DNA of 64,000 bases from Planctomycetota bacterium (GTDB lineage Bacteria; Planctomycetota; UBA1135; UBA2386). How positions within the stretch are numbered: position 1 is the first letter of the stretch; the number at the start of each line of letters is the position of its first letter. The notes beneath the pieces are model-generated. The model worked only from the letters and a program-made list of their open reading frames with translations. It did not search any database and was not told the DNA's origin. This document shows, in pieces, positions 17,592 to 25,936 of the stretch. A program made the translations under genes and the position numbers. The stretch spans positions 267,387 to 331,386 of the forward strand of contig JAEUHR010000023.1 of the NCBI GenBank assembly GCA_016794425.1. The letters run 5' to 3'.

Positions 17592-19534
17592 TGTCCTACG
17601 GCCGACAGATCGACGAACAGGGCATCGACACGTGGCTGCAGCGCTACGGCCGCCGCGAGATGCTGCGCCTGCTGACCTGCGGCAGCGTCGACGACGGCAA
17701 GTCGACGCTGATCGGGCGCCTGCTCTACGACTCGCAGATGGTGTTCGACGACGTGCTGGCGGCGACCAAGAAGGCGTCGGACCGGTTCGGCACCACCGGC
17801 GACGACCTCGACCTGGCGCTGCTGGTCGACGGCCTGCAGGCCGAACGCGAGCAGGGCATCACGATCGACGTCGCCTACCGCTACTTCTCGACCGAGCGCC
17901 GCAAGTTCGTGATCGCCGACACGCCGGGGCACGTGCAGTACACGCGCAACATGGCGACCGGCGCGTCGAACTGCGACCTGGCCGTGATCCTGATCGACGC
18001 GCGCCACGGCGTGCTCGAGCAGACGCACCGGCACTCGTTCCTGTGCGCGCTGCTGGGCATCCAGCACTTCGTGATCGCGATCAACAAGATGGACCTGGTC
18101 GGCTGGAGCCAGGCGCGCTTCGACGAGATCCGGCAGGCGTACGGCGAGTTCGCCGCGCGGCTGCAGGTGCGCGACATCCACTTCATCCCGATGTCGGCGC
18201 TGAAGGGCGAGAACGTCGTGCGCCGCGGCGAGAACATGCCGTGGTTCCAGGGCTCGCCGCTGCTGGACCACCTCGAGACCGTGCACGTGGCCAGCGACCG
18301 CAACCTGGTCGACCTGCGCTTCCCGGTGCAGCTGGTGCAGCGGCCGCACCTCGACTTCCGCGGCTACGCCGGCACGCTGGCGTCCGGCGTGGTCCGCAAG
18401 GGCGACCGCGTCGCGGTCGTGCCGTCCGGCAAGCAGAGCACGGTCGCGTCGATCGTCACGTTCGACGGCGAGGTCGACGAGGCGTTCGCCGGCATGGCGG
18501 TGACGCTGACGCTGGCCGACGAGATCGACATCAGCCGCGGCGACATGCTGGTCGCACCGAACAACGCGCCGCCGCTCGCCAACACCGTCGAGGCGATGGT
18601 GGTCTGGTTCGCCGAAGCGCCGCTGCGCCAGGGCGCGAGGTTCCTGCTGAAGCACACGACGGCGCAGACCGCGACGACGGTGACCGACATCCGCTACCGC
18701 ATCAACGTCGGATCGCTGCACCGCGAGTCCGCCGAGCAGCTGCAGATGAACGAGATCGGGCGCATCCGGCTCGACTGTGCGCGCCCGCTGGCCGCCGACG
18801 CCTACGCGAAGAACCGGCAGACCGGCGCGTTCATCCTGATCGACCGGCTCATCAACGCCACCGTCGGCGCCGGCATGATCGTCGAACGCAAGAGCGCGAC
18901 CGACACCGCGCAGCGACGACAGTCGAGCGCCGACGCGCGCACCAACGTGCGGCTCGCGTCGCGGCGCCAGGTGACGCCCGAGCAGCGCAAGACTCGGCTC
19001 GGCCAGGAGCCGTTCGTGCTGTGGATCACCGGCCTGCCGCGCGCCGGCAAGTCGACGCTCGCCTACGGGCTCGAGAAGCTGCTGTTCGACCGGCAGATGC
19101 ACGCGCACGTGCTCGACGGCGAACTGCTGCGCATGGGACTCAGCAGCGACCTCGGCTTCCGCGGCGCCGACCGCACCGAGAACCTGCGCCGCGCCGCCGA
19201 ACTGGCGCGGCTCAACCTCGACTTCGGCCTGATCACGATCGTCGCGCTGGTGTCGCCGCTGCACTCCGACCGCGAGGAGGCGCGCCGGATCATCGGCGCC
19301 GACCGGTTCGTGCAGGTGCTCTGCGACGCGCCGCTGGCCGCCTGCGAGGCGCGCGACGAGGACGGCCTCTACGCCCGCGCCCGCGCCGGCGAGATCGAGG
19401 GCGTCACCGGCATCGACGCCCCGTACGAACGGCCGCAGCGCGCCGACCTCGAACTCGACACGGTCCACACCAGCGCCGCCGACAACCTCGCCAAGGTCAC
19501 CGCATTGCTGCAGCAACGCGGCCTGTTGCGCTGA
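17591..19534 (+). CDS. cysN: Bifunctional sulfate adenylyltransferase large subunit / APS kinase-like domain
   Basis: The protein has 647 residues. Residues ~20-440 are the CysN GTPase: the G1 loop [15 protein letters not shown], switch region [14 protein letters not shown]3 [13 protein letters not shown] and G4 NKMDL. Its GTP hydrolysis drives APS synthesis by CysD. Residues ~470-647 are an APS-kinase-like domain of the CysNC (NodQ-type) fusion. That domain is diverged: the P-loop is GLPRAGKST (Lys487), and the DGDN motif reads DGEL (Asp509, Glu511). The lid motif SPYRxDR is SPLHSDR. A separate intact cysC heads the operon, so the fused domain may be weak, regulatory or specialised. It ends 32 bases before the wzt-like gene, which may be in the same transcript. 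Confidence 0.95.
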   Translation: MSYGRQIDEQGIDTWLQRYGRREMLRLLTCGSVDDGKSTLIGRLLYDSQMVFDDVLAATKKASDRFGTTGDDLDLALLVDGLQAEREQGITIDVAYRYFSTERRKFVIADTPGHVQYTRNMATGASNCDLAVILIDARHGVLEQTHRHSFLCALLGIQHFVIAINKMDLVGWSQARFDEIRQAYGEFAARLQVRDIHFIPMSALKGENVVRRGENMPWFQGSPLLDHLETVHVASDRNLVDLRFPVQLVQRPHLDFRGYAGTLASGVVRKGDRVAVVPSGKQSTVASIVTFDGEVDEAFAGMAVTLTLADEIDISRGDMLVAPNNAPPLANTVEAMVVWFAEAPLRQGARFLLKHTTAQTATTVTDIRYRINVGSLHRESAEQLQMNEIGRIRLDCARPLAADAYAKNRQTGAFILIDRLINATVGAGMIVERKSATDTAQRRQSSADARTNVRLASRRQVTPEQRKTRLGQEPFVLWITGLPRAGKSTLAYGLEKLLFDRQMHAHVLDGELLRMGLSSDLGFRGADRTENLRRAAELARLNLDFGLITIVALVSPLHSDREEARRIIGADRFVQVLCDAPLAACEARDEDGLYARARAGEIEGVTGIDAPYERPQRADLELDTVHTSAADNLAKVTALLQQRGLLR

Positions 19535-19566
19535 CCGCCCCCGCCCCGCCGAGCCCCGCCGCCACC

Positions 19567-20787
19567 ATGGACGCCGTCATCGAAGCCGAGAACCTCAGCA
19601 AGACCTACCGGCTCTACGGCAACCCCTACCACCGGCTGCTCGAGAAGATGCCGTGGAACAAGCGGCCGCTGCACACGACGGTGCACGCGCTGCAGGGCGT
19701 GTCGTTCGACGTCAAGCGCGGCGAGTGCATGGGCCTGATCGGCACCAACGGCGCCGGCAAGTCGACGCTGCTGAAGGTGCTGAGCGGCACGACGTTCCCG
19801 ACCTCGGGCCGCTACTCGGTGCACGGCCGCGTCACCAGCCTGCTGGAGCTCGGCGCCGGCTTCCACATGAGCTTCACCGGCCGCGAGAACATCTTCATGA
19901 ACGCGGCGATGATGGGCTTCTCGCGCAAGGAGGCGCAGCGGAAGTTCCAGGAGATCGTCGACTTCAGCGAACTCGGCGACTTCATCAACGCGCCGGTGCG
20001 CACCTACTCGTCCGGCATGGCGGCGCGGCTCGGCTTCAGCGTCGCGGTCGCGACCGAACCCGACCTGCTGATCATCGACGAGATCCTGGCGGTCGGCGAC
20101 ATGAACTTCCGCCGCAAGTGCGTCGACAAGATCTGGGCCTACAAGAAGCAGGGCAAGTCGATGTTCTTCTGCTCGCACTCGCTCTACGACGTGCGGCAGA
20201 TCTGCGAACGCACGATCTGGATGCGGCACGGCCGCATGGAGATGCTGGCCGACTCGGTGACGGTCACCAACGAGTACGCGACCTACGAGAACAAGGTCGC
20301 CGAGGGCGGCGATCCGATGCCGTTCCAGGACACGCCGCAGGCGCCCGGCAAGGCGCCGGACATGCCGCACATCGTCGAGGCCGTTCTGCTCGACGCCATC
20401 ACCGGCAAGCCGCGCAACACGTTCGCGCCGGGTGACCACGTCGCGGTGCGCGTGCACGTGCGCAACAGCAGCCGGCGCGAGAAGCTGTCGCTGGCGGTCG
20501 GCGCGATGCGCAAGGACGGCACGCTGTGCTTCGCGCACGCGACGCACTTCAACGACATCACGTTCGACTTCGCCGAAGGGCACGTGACGCTGGTGCTCGA
20601 CAAGCTGTGCCTCCTGTCCGGCGAGTTCACGGTGCCGATCTGGCTGTTCGACGAGGTCGGCACGCACCGCTTCCAGGAGCGGCCGGCGAAGGAGAACCTC
20701 GTGGTGCAGAACCGCACCAAGGACCTCGGCCTGTTCCTGCAGGAACACCGCTGGCTCGTCGAGCCGCTGCCGGGCAAGGCGAAGTAG
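19567..20787 (+). CDS. wzt: ABC transporter ATPase for polysaccharide export (Wzt/TagH type) with C-terminal glycan-binding domain
   Basis: The protein has 406 residues. Residues ~1-250 are the ATPase: Walker A GTNGAGKST, signature YSSGMAARL, Walker B LLIIDEILAVGD and the H-loop CSHSLYDV. The typical polysaccharide-exporter phrases VTSLLELGAGFHMSFTGREN are present. Residues ~265-400 match the C-terminal domain of Wzt proteins, which in E. coli O9a binds the non-reducing end cap of the exported glycan. It would work with the Wzm-type permease encoded convergently at 20889-21803. Its position just after the sulfate activation genes is the main clue linking sulfate to this glycan. Confidence 0.94.
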   Translation: MDAVIEAENLSKTYRLYGNPYHRLLEKMPWNKRPLHTTVHALQGVSFDVKRGECMGLIGTNGAGKSTLLKVLSGTTFPTSGRYSVHGRVTSLLELGAGFHMSFTGRENIFMNAAMMGFSRKEAQRKFQEIVDFSELGDFINAPVRTYSSGMAARLGFSVAVATEPDLLIIDEILAVGDMNFRRKCVDKIWAYKKQGKSMFFCSHSLYDVRQICERTIWMRHGRMEMLADSVTVTNEYATYENKVAEGGDPMPFQDTPQAPGKAPDMPHIVEAVLLDAITGKPRNTFAPGDHVAVRVHVRNSSRREKLSLAVGAMRKDGTLCFAHATHFNDITFDFAEGHVTLVLDKLCLLSGEFTVPIWLFDEVGTHRFQERPAKENLVVQNRTKDLGLFLQEHRWLVEPLPGKAK

Positions 20788-20888
20788 GCGCCAGGCTCGT
20801 CAGGTCGGTTGGCTCGGGCGACCTCCAAGCCGCATCCGTCGTGCCCCATCCGGCCGGAGAGGCACGGTCGACTCAGCCCCGCCGCCGC

Positions 20889-21803
20889 TCAGATCAGGTC
20901 GGCGAACTTGTGCTTGCGGCTCATGAAGACGCCGTAGCCGACCACCAGGAAGCCGATCGCCCACGCCGTCGAGCAACCGAGGGCAGTCCACAGATCCCCG
21001 ATCGGCTGGCCCCAGGTGCCGAGGTCGTGCGAGGCGCCGGTGACACCGAGCGCGGCACGGTGCGCCTGCAGCAGCGGATACGCCGGGTTGGCGTCGAACA
21101 GCACGACCGTGACCCACGCCGGGAACCGACCCGCCATCATCGCCGGCTCCCAGAACACCGGCGTCAGGAACATCCAGGCCATCGTCGCGATGCGCCACAA
21201 CTGCGACACGTCGCGGATGAACACGTTGAGGCTCGACAGCAGCAAGCCGAGGCCGAGCATCATCACGAACTGCACCAGCAGCACGAGCGGCAACGCGAGC
21301 ATCGACCAGCCCGGCTGCAGCACGCCGGCGACCAGACCGGCGATCACCAGCACGACGGCGCCGACCAGGTAGATCACCAGCGACACCGCCGACACGTGCA
21401 CCAGCAGCACTTCGCTCGGGAAGGCGACCTTCTTCACCAGGTTGCCGTTGTCGACCACGATCGTGCAGCTCTGCGAGGTCGACTCGACCAGCGCGTGGAA
21501 CACGATCACGCCGGAGAACAGGAACACCGCGAAGTGCGCGTCCGGCAACTGGCCCGTCTTCGTGTTGCCGAACAGCAGGCCGAACACGAAGAAGTAGACG
21601 ACGAACTGGAACAGCGGCTGGCCGAGCAGCCAGTAGACGCCGAGGAACGAGCCGTGGAAGCGGCCCATCAGGTCGCGGCGCAGGAAGTTCTGCACCATGA
21701 ACCGGTTCCGCCAGATCTGCGCCGGATAGTCGACGATCGGCCGCAGGTGGCGCAGGAAGCCGCGCGGCGCAGTGGCGGCGTCGTAGTGGCGGACGAGGGT
21801 CAT
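20889..21803 (-). CDS. wzm: ABC transporter permease for polysaccharide export (Wzm/TagG type)
   Basis: This 304-residue membrane protein has about six hydrophobic segments, in the ABC-2 permease class. Typical phrases are FLRRDLMGRFHGSFLGVYWL at the N-terminus, GVIVFHALVESTSQS, NLVKKVAFPSEVLLV and LSSLNVFIRDVSQLW, as in O-antigen and teichoic-acid exporters. It pairs with the Wzt-like ATPase. I start it at the ATG at 21803 because homology begins near there; a longer in-frame extension to 21914 is Arg/Ala-rich and unlikely. Unusually, it is convergent with the ATPase gene rather than adjacent in one operon. It shares a 249-base divergent intergenic region with the sulfotransferase genes. Confidence 0.93.
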   Translation of the reverse strand: MTLVRHYDAATAPRGFLRHLRPIVDYPAQIWRNRFMVQNFLRRDLMGRFHGSFLGVYWLLGQPLFQFVVYFFVFGLLFGNTKTGQLPDAHFAVFLFSGVIVFHALVESTSQSCTIVVDNGNLVKKVAFPSEVLLVHVSAVSLVIYLVGAVVLVIAGLVAGVLQPGWSMLALPLVLLVQFVMMLGLGLLLSSLNVFIRDVSQLWRIATMAWMFLTPVFWEPAMMAGRFPAWVTVVLFDANPAYPLLQAHRAALGVTGASHDLGTWGQPIGDLWTALGCSTAWAIGFLVVGYGVFMSRKHKFADLI

Positions 21804-22052
21804 CGGCGGGCGAGCGGCGGCGGAAGCTGCGGCGCGGCAGGCTACCGCCGGCACGGGCGAGCGGCCAGCACGCGGTCGAGCCACCGGGACGAGCACCTGC
21901 ATCGGCCATCGCATGGGCCCGACCGGAGTCTGGCAGGCGGTGCCGGCGTCCGGCTAGACTGCGCGGTCCATCCAACGCCATCGCTGGTGTCGGCTCGTGG
22001 CTGCGCTCGGCATCGAGCGCCACGGCGGGTCGGGACCGACCACAGTCCGCCC

Positions 22053-22898
22053 GTGCCGCTCGTTCCTCTCGTCGTCGTCGTCGCCCCGCAGCCGGGTTCG
22101 CTGCGCCCGTTGTTCGCCATGCTGCGGGCGATGCCCGAAATGGCGACCGAGTGGTGTCCGGTCGGCGAACGCCGCGTGCTCGCCTACCTGGTGCGCCATG
22201 CCGCGGTGCTCGGTCGCGCACTCGACCCGACCCCGGAGTGGGACACCGAAGCGCTGTTCCGGCCGCCGGAGGCGGATCTGGTCGACTCGCGGCGCATGGC
22301 CGGCTTCCCGGAGCCGGGCGACCCGGCGATGGACGGCCTGGCCGAACAGCCGTTCTGGCGCACGATGCTGGCCGCCAACTGGAGCGGCTACTGCGAACGG
22401 CTGCCGCGCACCGCGGCCCAGCGCTTCTACGCCGAACCCGGCAGCCAGTGGCTCGCCGAGGCGATGGTGCTCGCGAAGCTGCCCTACCGCCAGCTGCTGC
22501 TGGTGCGCGATCCGCGCAGCGAACTCGCCGAACGCTGGCTGGCCGTCGGCCGCACCGGCGTGCTGCCGAGCGGCCTGACGCACGTCGACACGCCGCTGTC
22601 GTACGCCGAACGCGCGGCGCGGCACGCCGTGCGCGACCGGCTGCGCACGCTGGCTGCGGTCCGCGACAGCGCCGAGCAGATCTGCCTGCGCTACGAAGAC
22701 CTGGTCGAGCGTCCCGCGGCCGCGTGGGCGCGGCTGCGCACGTGGCTGCAGCTGCCGGCGATGCCGCTGCCGGCGATCCCGGCGACCGGCCACGAGTGGC
22801 CGACCGCACGCTGGCGCGACTGCCTGCAGACCGACGTCGACGAGCACTACCGCAGCTTCATGGGCAAGGAACTGGAGGCGCTGGGTTATGCCGTCTGA
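22053..22898 (+). CDS. Sulfotransferase-like protein with degenerate N-terminal PAPS site
   Basis: This 281-residue protein starts at a GTG at 22053 (the reading MPLVPLVVVVAPQPG fits a beta-strand and loop start). The second half has the sulfotransferase 3'-phosphate-binding pattern LLLVRDPRSELAERWL and the later ICLRYEDLVERPAAAWARL, both typical of Sulfotransfer family folds. At the N-terminus, where the 5'-phosphosulfate loop (RSGST in the next gene) should be, the sequence is APQPGSLRPL, so the Gly/Ser-rich loop is lost. It overlaps the next, intact sulfotransferase gene by 11 bases and is probably co-translated with it. It could be a partner or pseudo-enzyme; transfer of sulfate by this protein alone is doubtful. 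Confidence 0.75.
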   Translation: MPLVPLVVVVAPQPGSLRPLFAMLRAMPEMATEWCPVGERRVLAYLVRHAAVLGRALDPTPEWDTEALFRPPEADLVDSRRMAGFPEPGDPAMDGLAEQPFWRTMLAANWSGYCERLPRTAAQRFYAEPGSQWLAEAMVLAKLPYRQLLLVRDPRSELAERWLAVGRTGVLPSGLTHVDTPLSYAERAARHAVRDRLRTLAAVRDSAEQICLRYEDLVERPAAAWARLRTWLQLPAMPLPAIPATGHEWPTARWRDCLQTDVDEHYRSFMGKELEALGYAV

Positions 22899-23790
22899 AC
22901 CGCGCCCGCTGAAGCCGCTGCTGGTGCTGTTCCCGGCGCGCAGCGGTTCGACGCTGCTGATGCAGCTGCTCGGCACTTCGCCGCAGGTCGCGTTCGATCG
23001 GGTCAGCCCGTTCGAGACGCGCTACCTCGCGTTCTACCTGCGCTGGGCGTGGCAGCTGGCCGAGGCCGGCCAACGCCGCACCCACTGGACCGCGGACCAG
23101 ATCGCCGCCGAACGGCCGTGGGCGGGCAACTGGATCGAGCCGCCGCCGTTCCCGATGCCGGACGGCTTCGCGGTCGACGGCGAGAGCCCGCTGTGGCACC
23201 ACGCGTTCCACACCGCCTGGCGCGAGTTCAGCGCGCGCGCGCGGCGCCGCGAAGCGTGCGCGCCGGGCCTGCATCCGGACGTCGTCTGGTACGCCGAGAA
23301 GTCGCGCACGCCGTTCCGTGCCTCGCTGCAGCAGCTCGGCGTCGAGCACGAGGTGATCTACCTGCTGCGTGACCCGCGCGACATCCTGCAGTCGATCTGG
23401 GCGTTCAACGAGAAGCGCGGCTCGATCGGCTTCTCGGTGCAGGAGTCGGAGACGCAGCACGAGTTCGCGGTGCGCTTCCTCGACGAACGGCGCCGCCGAC
23501 TGCGCGTGCTGCTGGAGATGGCGCCGAAGGACCCGCACGCGGTCGTCGTGCGCTACGAGGACATGATCCAGGATCTGCCGGCCGTCGCGGCGCGGCTGTC
23601 CGCGCGCTACGGCGTCACGTTCGACGCAGCGCAGGTGCAGGCACAGCAGAAGGACTTCGCCGACCACATGTCGTCGAAGGGCCCGCGCGCGTCGATCGGC
23701 CGCTGGCGGCGCGAGATGGACCCGTCGATCCGCGACCTGTTCGCGCGCGAGGTCGGTCGCGAGCTCGCAGCGCTCGGCTACGAGGTCTAG
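22888..23790 (+). CDS. Sulfotransferase family protein
   Basis: This 300-residue protein has an intact PAPS-binding loop FPARSGSTLLMQLLG (Arg18 to Thr22), the second phosphate-binding motif YLLRDPRDILQSIW near residue 160, and VVVRYEDMIQDLPAVA downstream. The family moves the sulfuryl group of PAPS to hydroxyls of glycans, lipids or small molecules. Its position next to Wzm/Wzt and the PAPS-forming operon makes an exported polysaccharide or its lipid-linked precursor the best guess for acceptor. The gene starts inside the end of the preceding sulfotransferase-like gene. A 12-base direct duplication spans its TAG stop codon. Confidence 0.9.
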   Translation: MPSEPRPLKPLLVLFPARSGSTLLMQLLGTSPQVAFDRVSPFETRYLAFYLRWAWQLAEAGQRRTHWTADQIAAERPWAGNWIEPPPFPMPDGFAVDGESPLWHHAFHTAWREFSARARRREACAPGLHPDVVWYAEKSRTPFRASLQQLGVEHEVIYLLRDPRDILQSIWAFNEKRGSIGFSVQESETQHEFAVRFLDERRRRLRVLLEMAPKDPHAVVVRYEDMIQDLPAVAARLSARYGVTFDAAQVQAQQKDFADHMSSKGPRASIGRWRREMDPSIRDLFAREVGRELAALGYEV

Positions 23791-23804
23791 GCCGAGGTCT
23801 AGGC
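23781..23804. repeat. 12-bp tandem duplication at a stop codon
   Basis: The unit cgaggtctaggc occurs twice in direct tandem at 23781-23792 and 23793-23804. The TAG stop of the sulfotransferase lies in the first copy, and the second copy is just outside the gene. It is a recent-looking small duplication with no evident function. Confidence 0.9.
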
Positions 23805-23824
23805 CGCGCGCGGCGCCGCCGCGC

Positions 23825-24916
23825 TCAGAGCCAGCGGCGCCGACGGAACCACCACAACATCGTCGCCGCGATCGCCGCCATCAGCAGCAGGCACGCCGGA
23901 TAGCCCCACCACCGGCGCAGCTCCGGCATCCAGTCGAAGTTCATGCCGTAGACGCCGACCACGAACGTCAGCGGGATGAACAGCGTGGCGATGATGGTCA
24001 GGAACTTCATCACCTCGTTGAGCCGGTAGTTGACGTTCGACAGGTGCAGGTCGAGCAGGCTGCTGCTGAGTTCGCGGTAGTTCTCGAGCAGATCGAGCAG
24101 CTGCACGACGTGGTCGTGCACGTCGCGCAGGTACGGCCGCACTTCGGGCGTGAAGTGCCGCGTCTCGCCGCGCACCAGCGCGCTGGTCGCCTCGCGCAGC
24201 GGCCAGACCGCGCGCCGCAGTTCGAGCAGGTTGCGCCGCGCCCCGTGCAGCTCGCCGACCACCGTCGTCGCGGTCTCGCCGCCGAGGATGCGTTCCTCGA
24301 TCTCGTCGAGCCGCTGGTCGAGCGCCTCGACGACCGGGAAGTACGCGTCGACGACCGCGTCGAGCAGCGCGTAGGCGAGGTAGTCGCTGCCGCGCTTGCC
24401 CATCTGGCCGGCCGGGTCGGCGAGCCGCTTGCGCACCAGGTCGAAGCAGTCGCCGGGCCGCTCCTGGCAGGTCACGACGAAGCCCTTGCCGACGAACACG
24501 CCGAACTGCTCGGTCTCGTGCGCATTGCCGTGGTCGACCATGCGCAGCAGCAGGAACTCGTGCTCGCCGTAGTCCTCGACCTTGGCGCGCTGCTGTCGGT
24601 TCAGCAGGTCCTCGAGCGAGAGCCGGTGCAGCCCGAACGCCTCGCCGATCCGCTGCAGCAGGTCGACGTCGCGGAAGCCGGTCACGTCGACCCAGACCGA
24701 CGGGCAGCTCTGGCGCAGCGCGGCGACGTCGGCCAGCGTCGCGTCCTGGCGTTCGTGTACGCCGCTGCCGCCGTAGCCGATCGCGCGCACGCGCGTCGGC
24801 AGCGCGTCGCTCGGCACGCTCAGCGTGCCCGGCGAAGCACCGACCGGCGTCGCCATGGTGGCACGGCGCCGGCGGCGCGACGGTCGGTCTCCGGCAGGCG
24901 TGGCGGGTGCGGTCAT
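23825..24916 (-). CDS. corA: CorA-family magnesium/cobalt transporter
   Basis: The protein has 363 residues. The N-terminal cytoplasmic part has SVWVDVTGFRDVDLLQRIGE and LHRLSLEDLLNRQQRAKVED, conserved in CorA. The long helix and the end LTIIATLFIPLTFVVGVYGM followed by NFDW contain the diagnostic GMN selectivity motif after TM1, and a second TM follows before a basic C-terminus. CorA forms a pentameric inner-membrane channel for Mg2+ or Co2+. I take the ATG at 24916; an internal ATG at 24856 is also possible. It lies 17 bases downstream of the amidohydrolase gene on the same strand and is probably co-transcribed. Confidence 0.95.
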   Translation of the reverse strand: MTAPATPAGDRPSRRRRRATMATPVGASPGTLSVPSDALPTRVRAIGYGGSGVHERQDATLADVAALRQSCPSVWVDVTGFRDVDLLQRIGEAFGLHRLSLEDLLNRQQRAKVEDYGEHEFLLLRMVDHGNAHETEQFGVFVGKGFVVTCQERPGDCFDLVRKRLADPAGQMGKRGSDYLAYALLDAVVDAYFPVVEALDQRLDEIEERILGGETATTVVGELHGARRNLLELRRAVWPLREATSALVRGETRHFTPEVRPYLRDVHDHVVQLLDLLENYRELSSSLLDLHLSNVNYRLNEVMKFLTIIATLFIPLTFVVGVYGMNFDWMPELRRWWGYPACLLLMAAIAATMLWWFRRRRWL

Positions 24917-24933
24917 GCGCGCGGGTTCGCCGG

Positions 24934-25854
24934 TCAGCGCAGGCTCGCCAGCACCGCGACGGCGAGCGGCGCCGCGGCGCGCGCCACCCGCTGCGGATCC
25001 GGCGTCATCTCGCGGAACGGCGTGAACGCGGGCACGAGCAGATCGCGCCGCACCTCGAAGCACAAGGTCGCGGCCGGGTACCGCGTCGCGAACTCGTGCG
25101 CCAGCGTGACCGGGTGCAGCGAGTAGGCGCCGTTGCGCTCGACCTCGAAGCCGGCGGCCGTGAACTCGGCTTCGGCGCGTGCGGCCAACGCCGGTGCGGC
25201 CAGTTCGCGGCCGTCGGGGTCGTGCGTGATCAGGTCGATCGCCGGCCGCAGCGGCCAGCTGCCGATCCGGTCGGCGGCGTAGGCCGCGTGCAGGCTGGCG
25301 ACGATGTCGCCGTCGACCGCGACCTCGATGCTGCGCGGCGCGTAGGTGTGCACGCAGAGGCCGAGGCCGCCGCGGCCGCAGACCGCCGCGAACGCGGCCG
25401 TCGCGACCGCGCGGTAGCCGTCGTAGCGCTCGTACAGCAGCGCGCGGTCGTGCGGGTCCTGCACCCACGGCCCCATGCCGGGCGTCGGCGCACCGGCTGC
25501 GCTGGCGGCCGGCGTGGCGCCCGGTTCGATGCGGCGGTTGCAGTCGACGAACGTGCGCGGCAAGAGGCAGCGCACGACCACCGCGCTGCGGCGTGGCTGC
25601 AGCTGCACGATGCGCTCGGCGGTCGCGCGCGCGAGCTCCGGCGCACCGACGTCGGTGTTGACGTGGAAGAAGTCCTGCAGGTCGTCCGCGTAGGCGCCGC
25701 GCAACTGGGCGCGCAGCGCCGCGAAGTGCGCGCTGCGCGTCGCCCCGTGCGGCACCTCGAACAGCACGTCCGGCACCGCGTCGGGCGGACACGAAGCGCC
25801 GCGCACGAGTTCGACGTCGCAGATGCCGGGTCGCGATGCCAACGCTGCGGTCAT
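24934..25854 (-). CDS. N-formylglutamate amidohydrolase-like protein
   Basis: The protein has 306 residues. Motifs of the N-formylglutamate amidohydrolase (FGase) fold are visible: VLFEVPHGAT near residue 30, FFHVNTDVGAPELA near 63, RTFVDCNRRIEP near 105 and a downstream HTYAPRS. The His/Asp/Glu residues of these blocks are the usual metal ligands. The family hydrolyses N-formyl-L-glutamate in histidine degradation, but many members are uncharacterised amidohydrolases, and no hut genes are present here. It is followed at 17 bases by corA. Family assignment is fairly sure; the substrate is not. Confidence 0.75.
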   Translation of the reverse strand: MTAALASRPGICDVELVRGASCPPDAVPDVLFEVPHGATRSAHFAALRAQLRGAYADDLQDFFHVNTDVGAPELARATAERIVQLQPRRSAVVVRCLLPRTFVDCNRRIEPGATPAASAAGAPTPGMGPWVQDPHDRALLYERYDGYRAVATAAFAAVCGRGGLGLCVHTYAPRSIEVAVDGDIVASLHAAYAADRIGSWPLRPAIDLITHDPDGRELAAPALAARAEAEFTAAGFEVERNGAYSLHPVTLAHEFATRYPAATLCFEVRRDLLVPAFTPFREMTPDPQRVARAAAPLAVAVLASLR

Positions 25855-25936
25855 GGAACACGCAGGATCCGGACCAGCCGGCGGCCGCGCAAGGGCGCGG
25901 TTCGGCGCAGACGCGGCGGGCAGGACGGCGCAGGCA

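Noticed and set aside
20802..20824. Inverted repeat AGGTCG/CGACCT between the exporter genes as terminator
   Set aside because: Only six base pairs with an 11-base loop and no T tract; this is expected by chance in such GC-rich DNA.
21804..22052. Possible small gene or longer N-terminus in the divergent gap before the sulfotransferase pair
   Set aside because: The upstream extension is Arg/Ser-rich with no homology, and the beta-strand start VPLVPLVVVVAPQPG fits the GTG at 22053.
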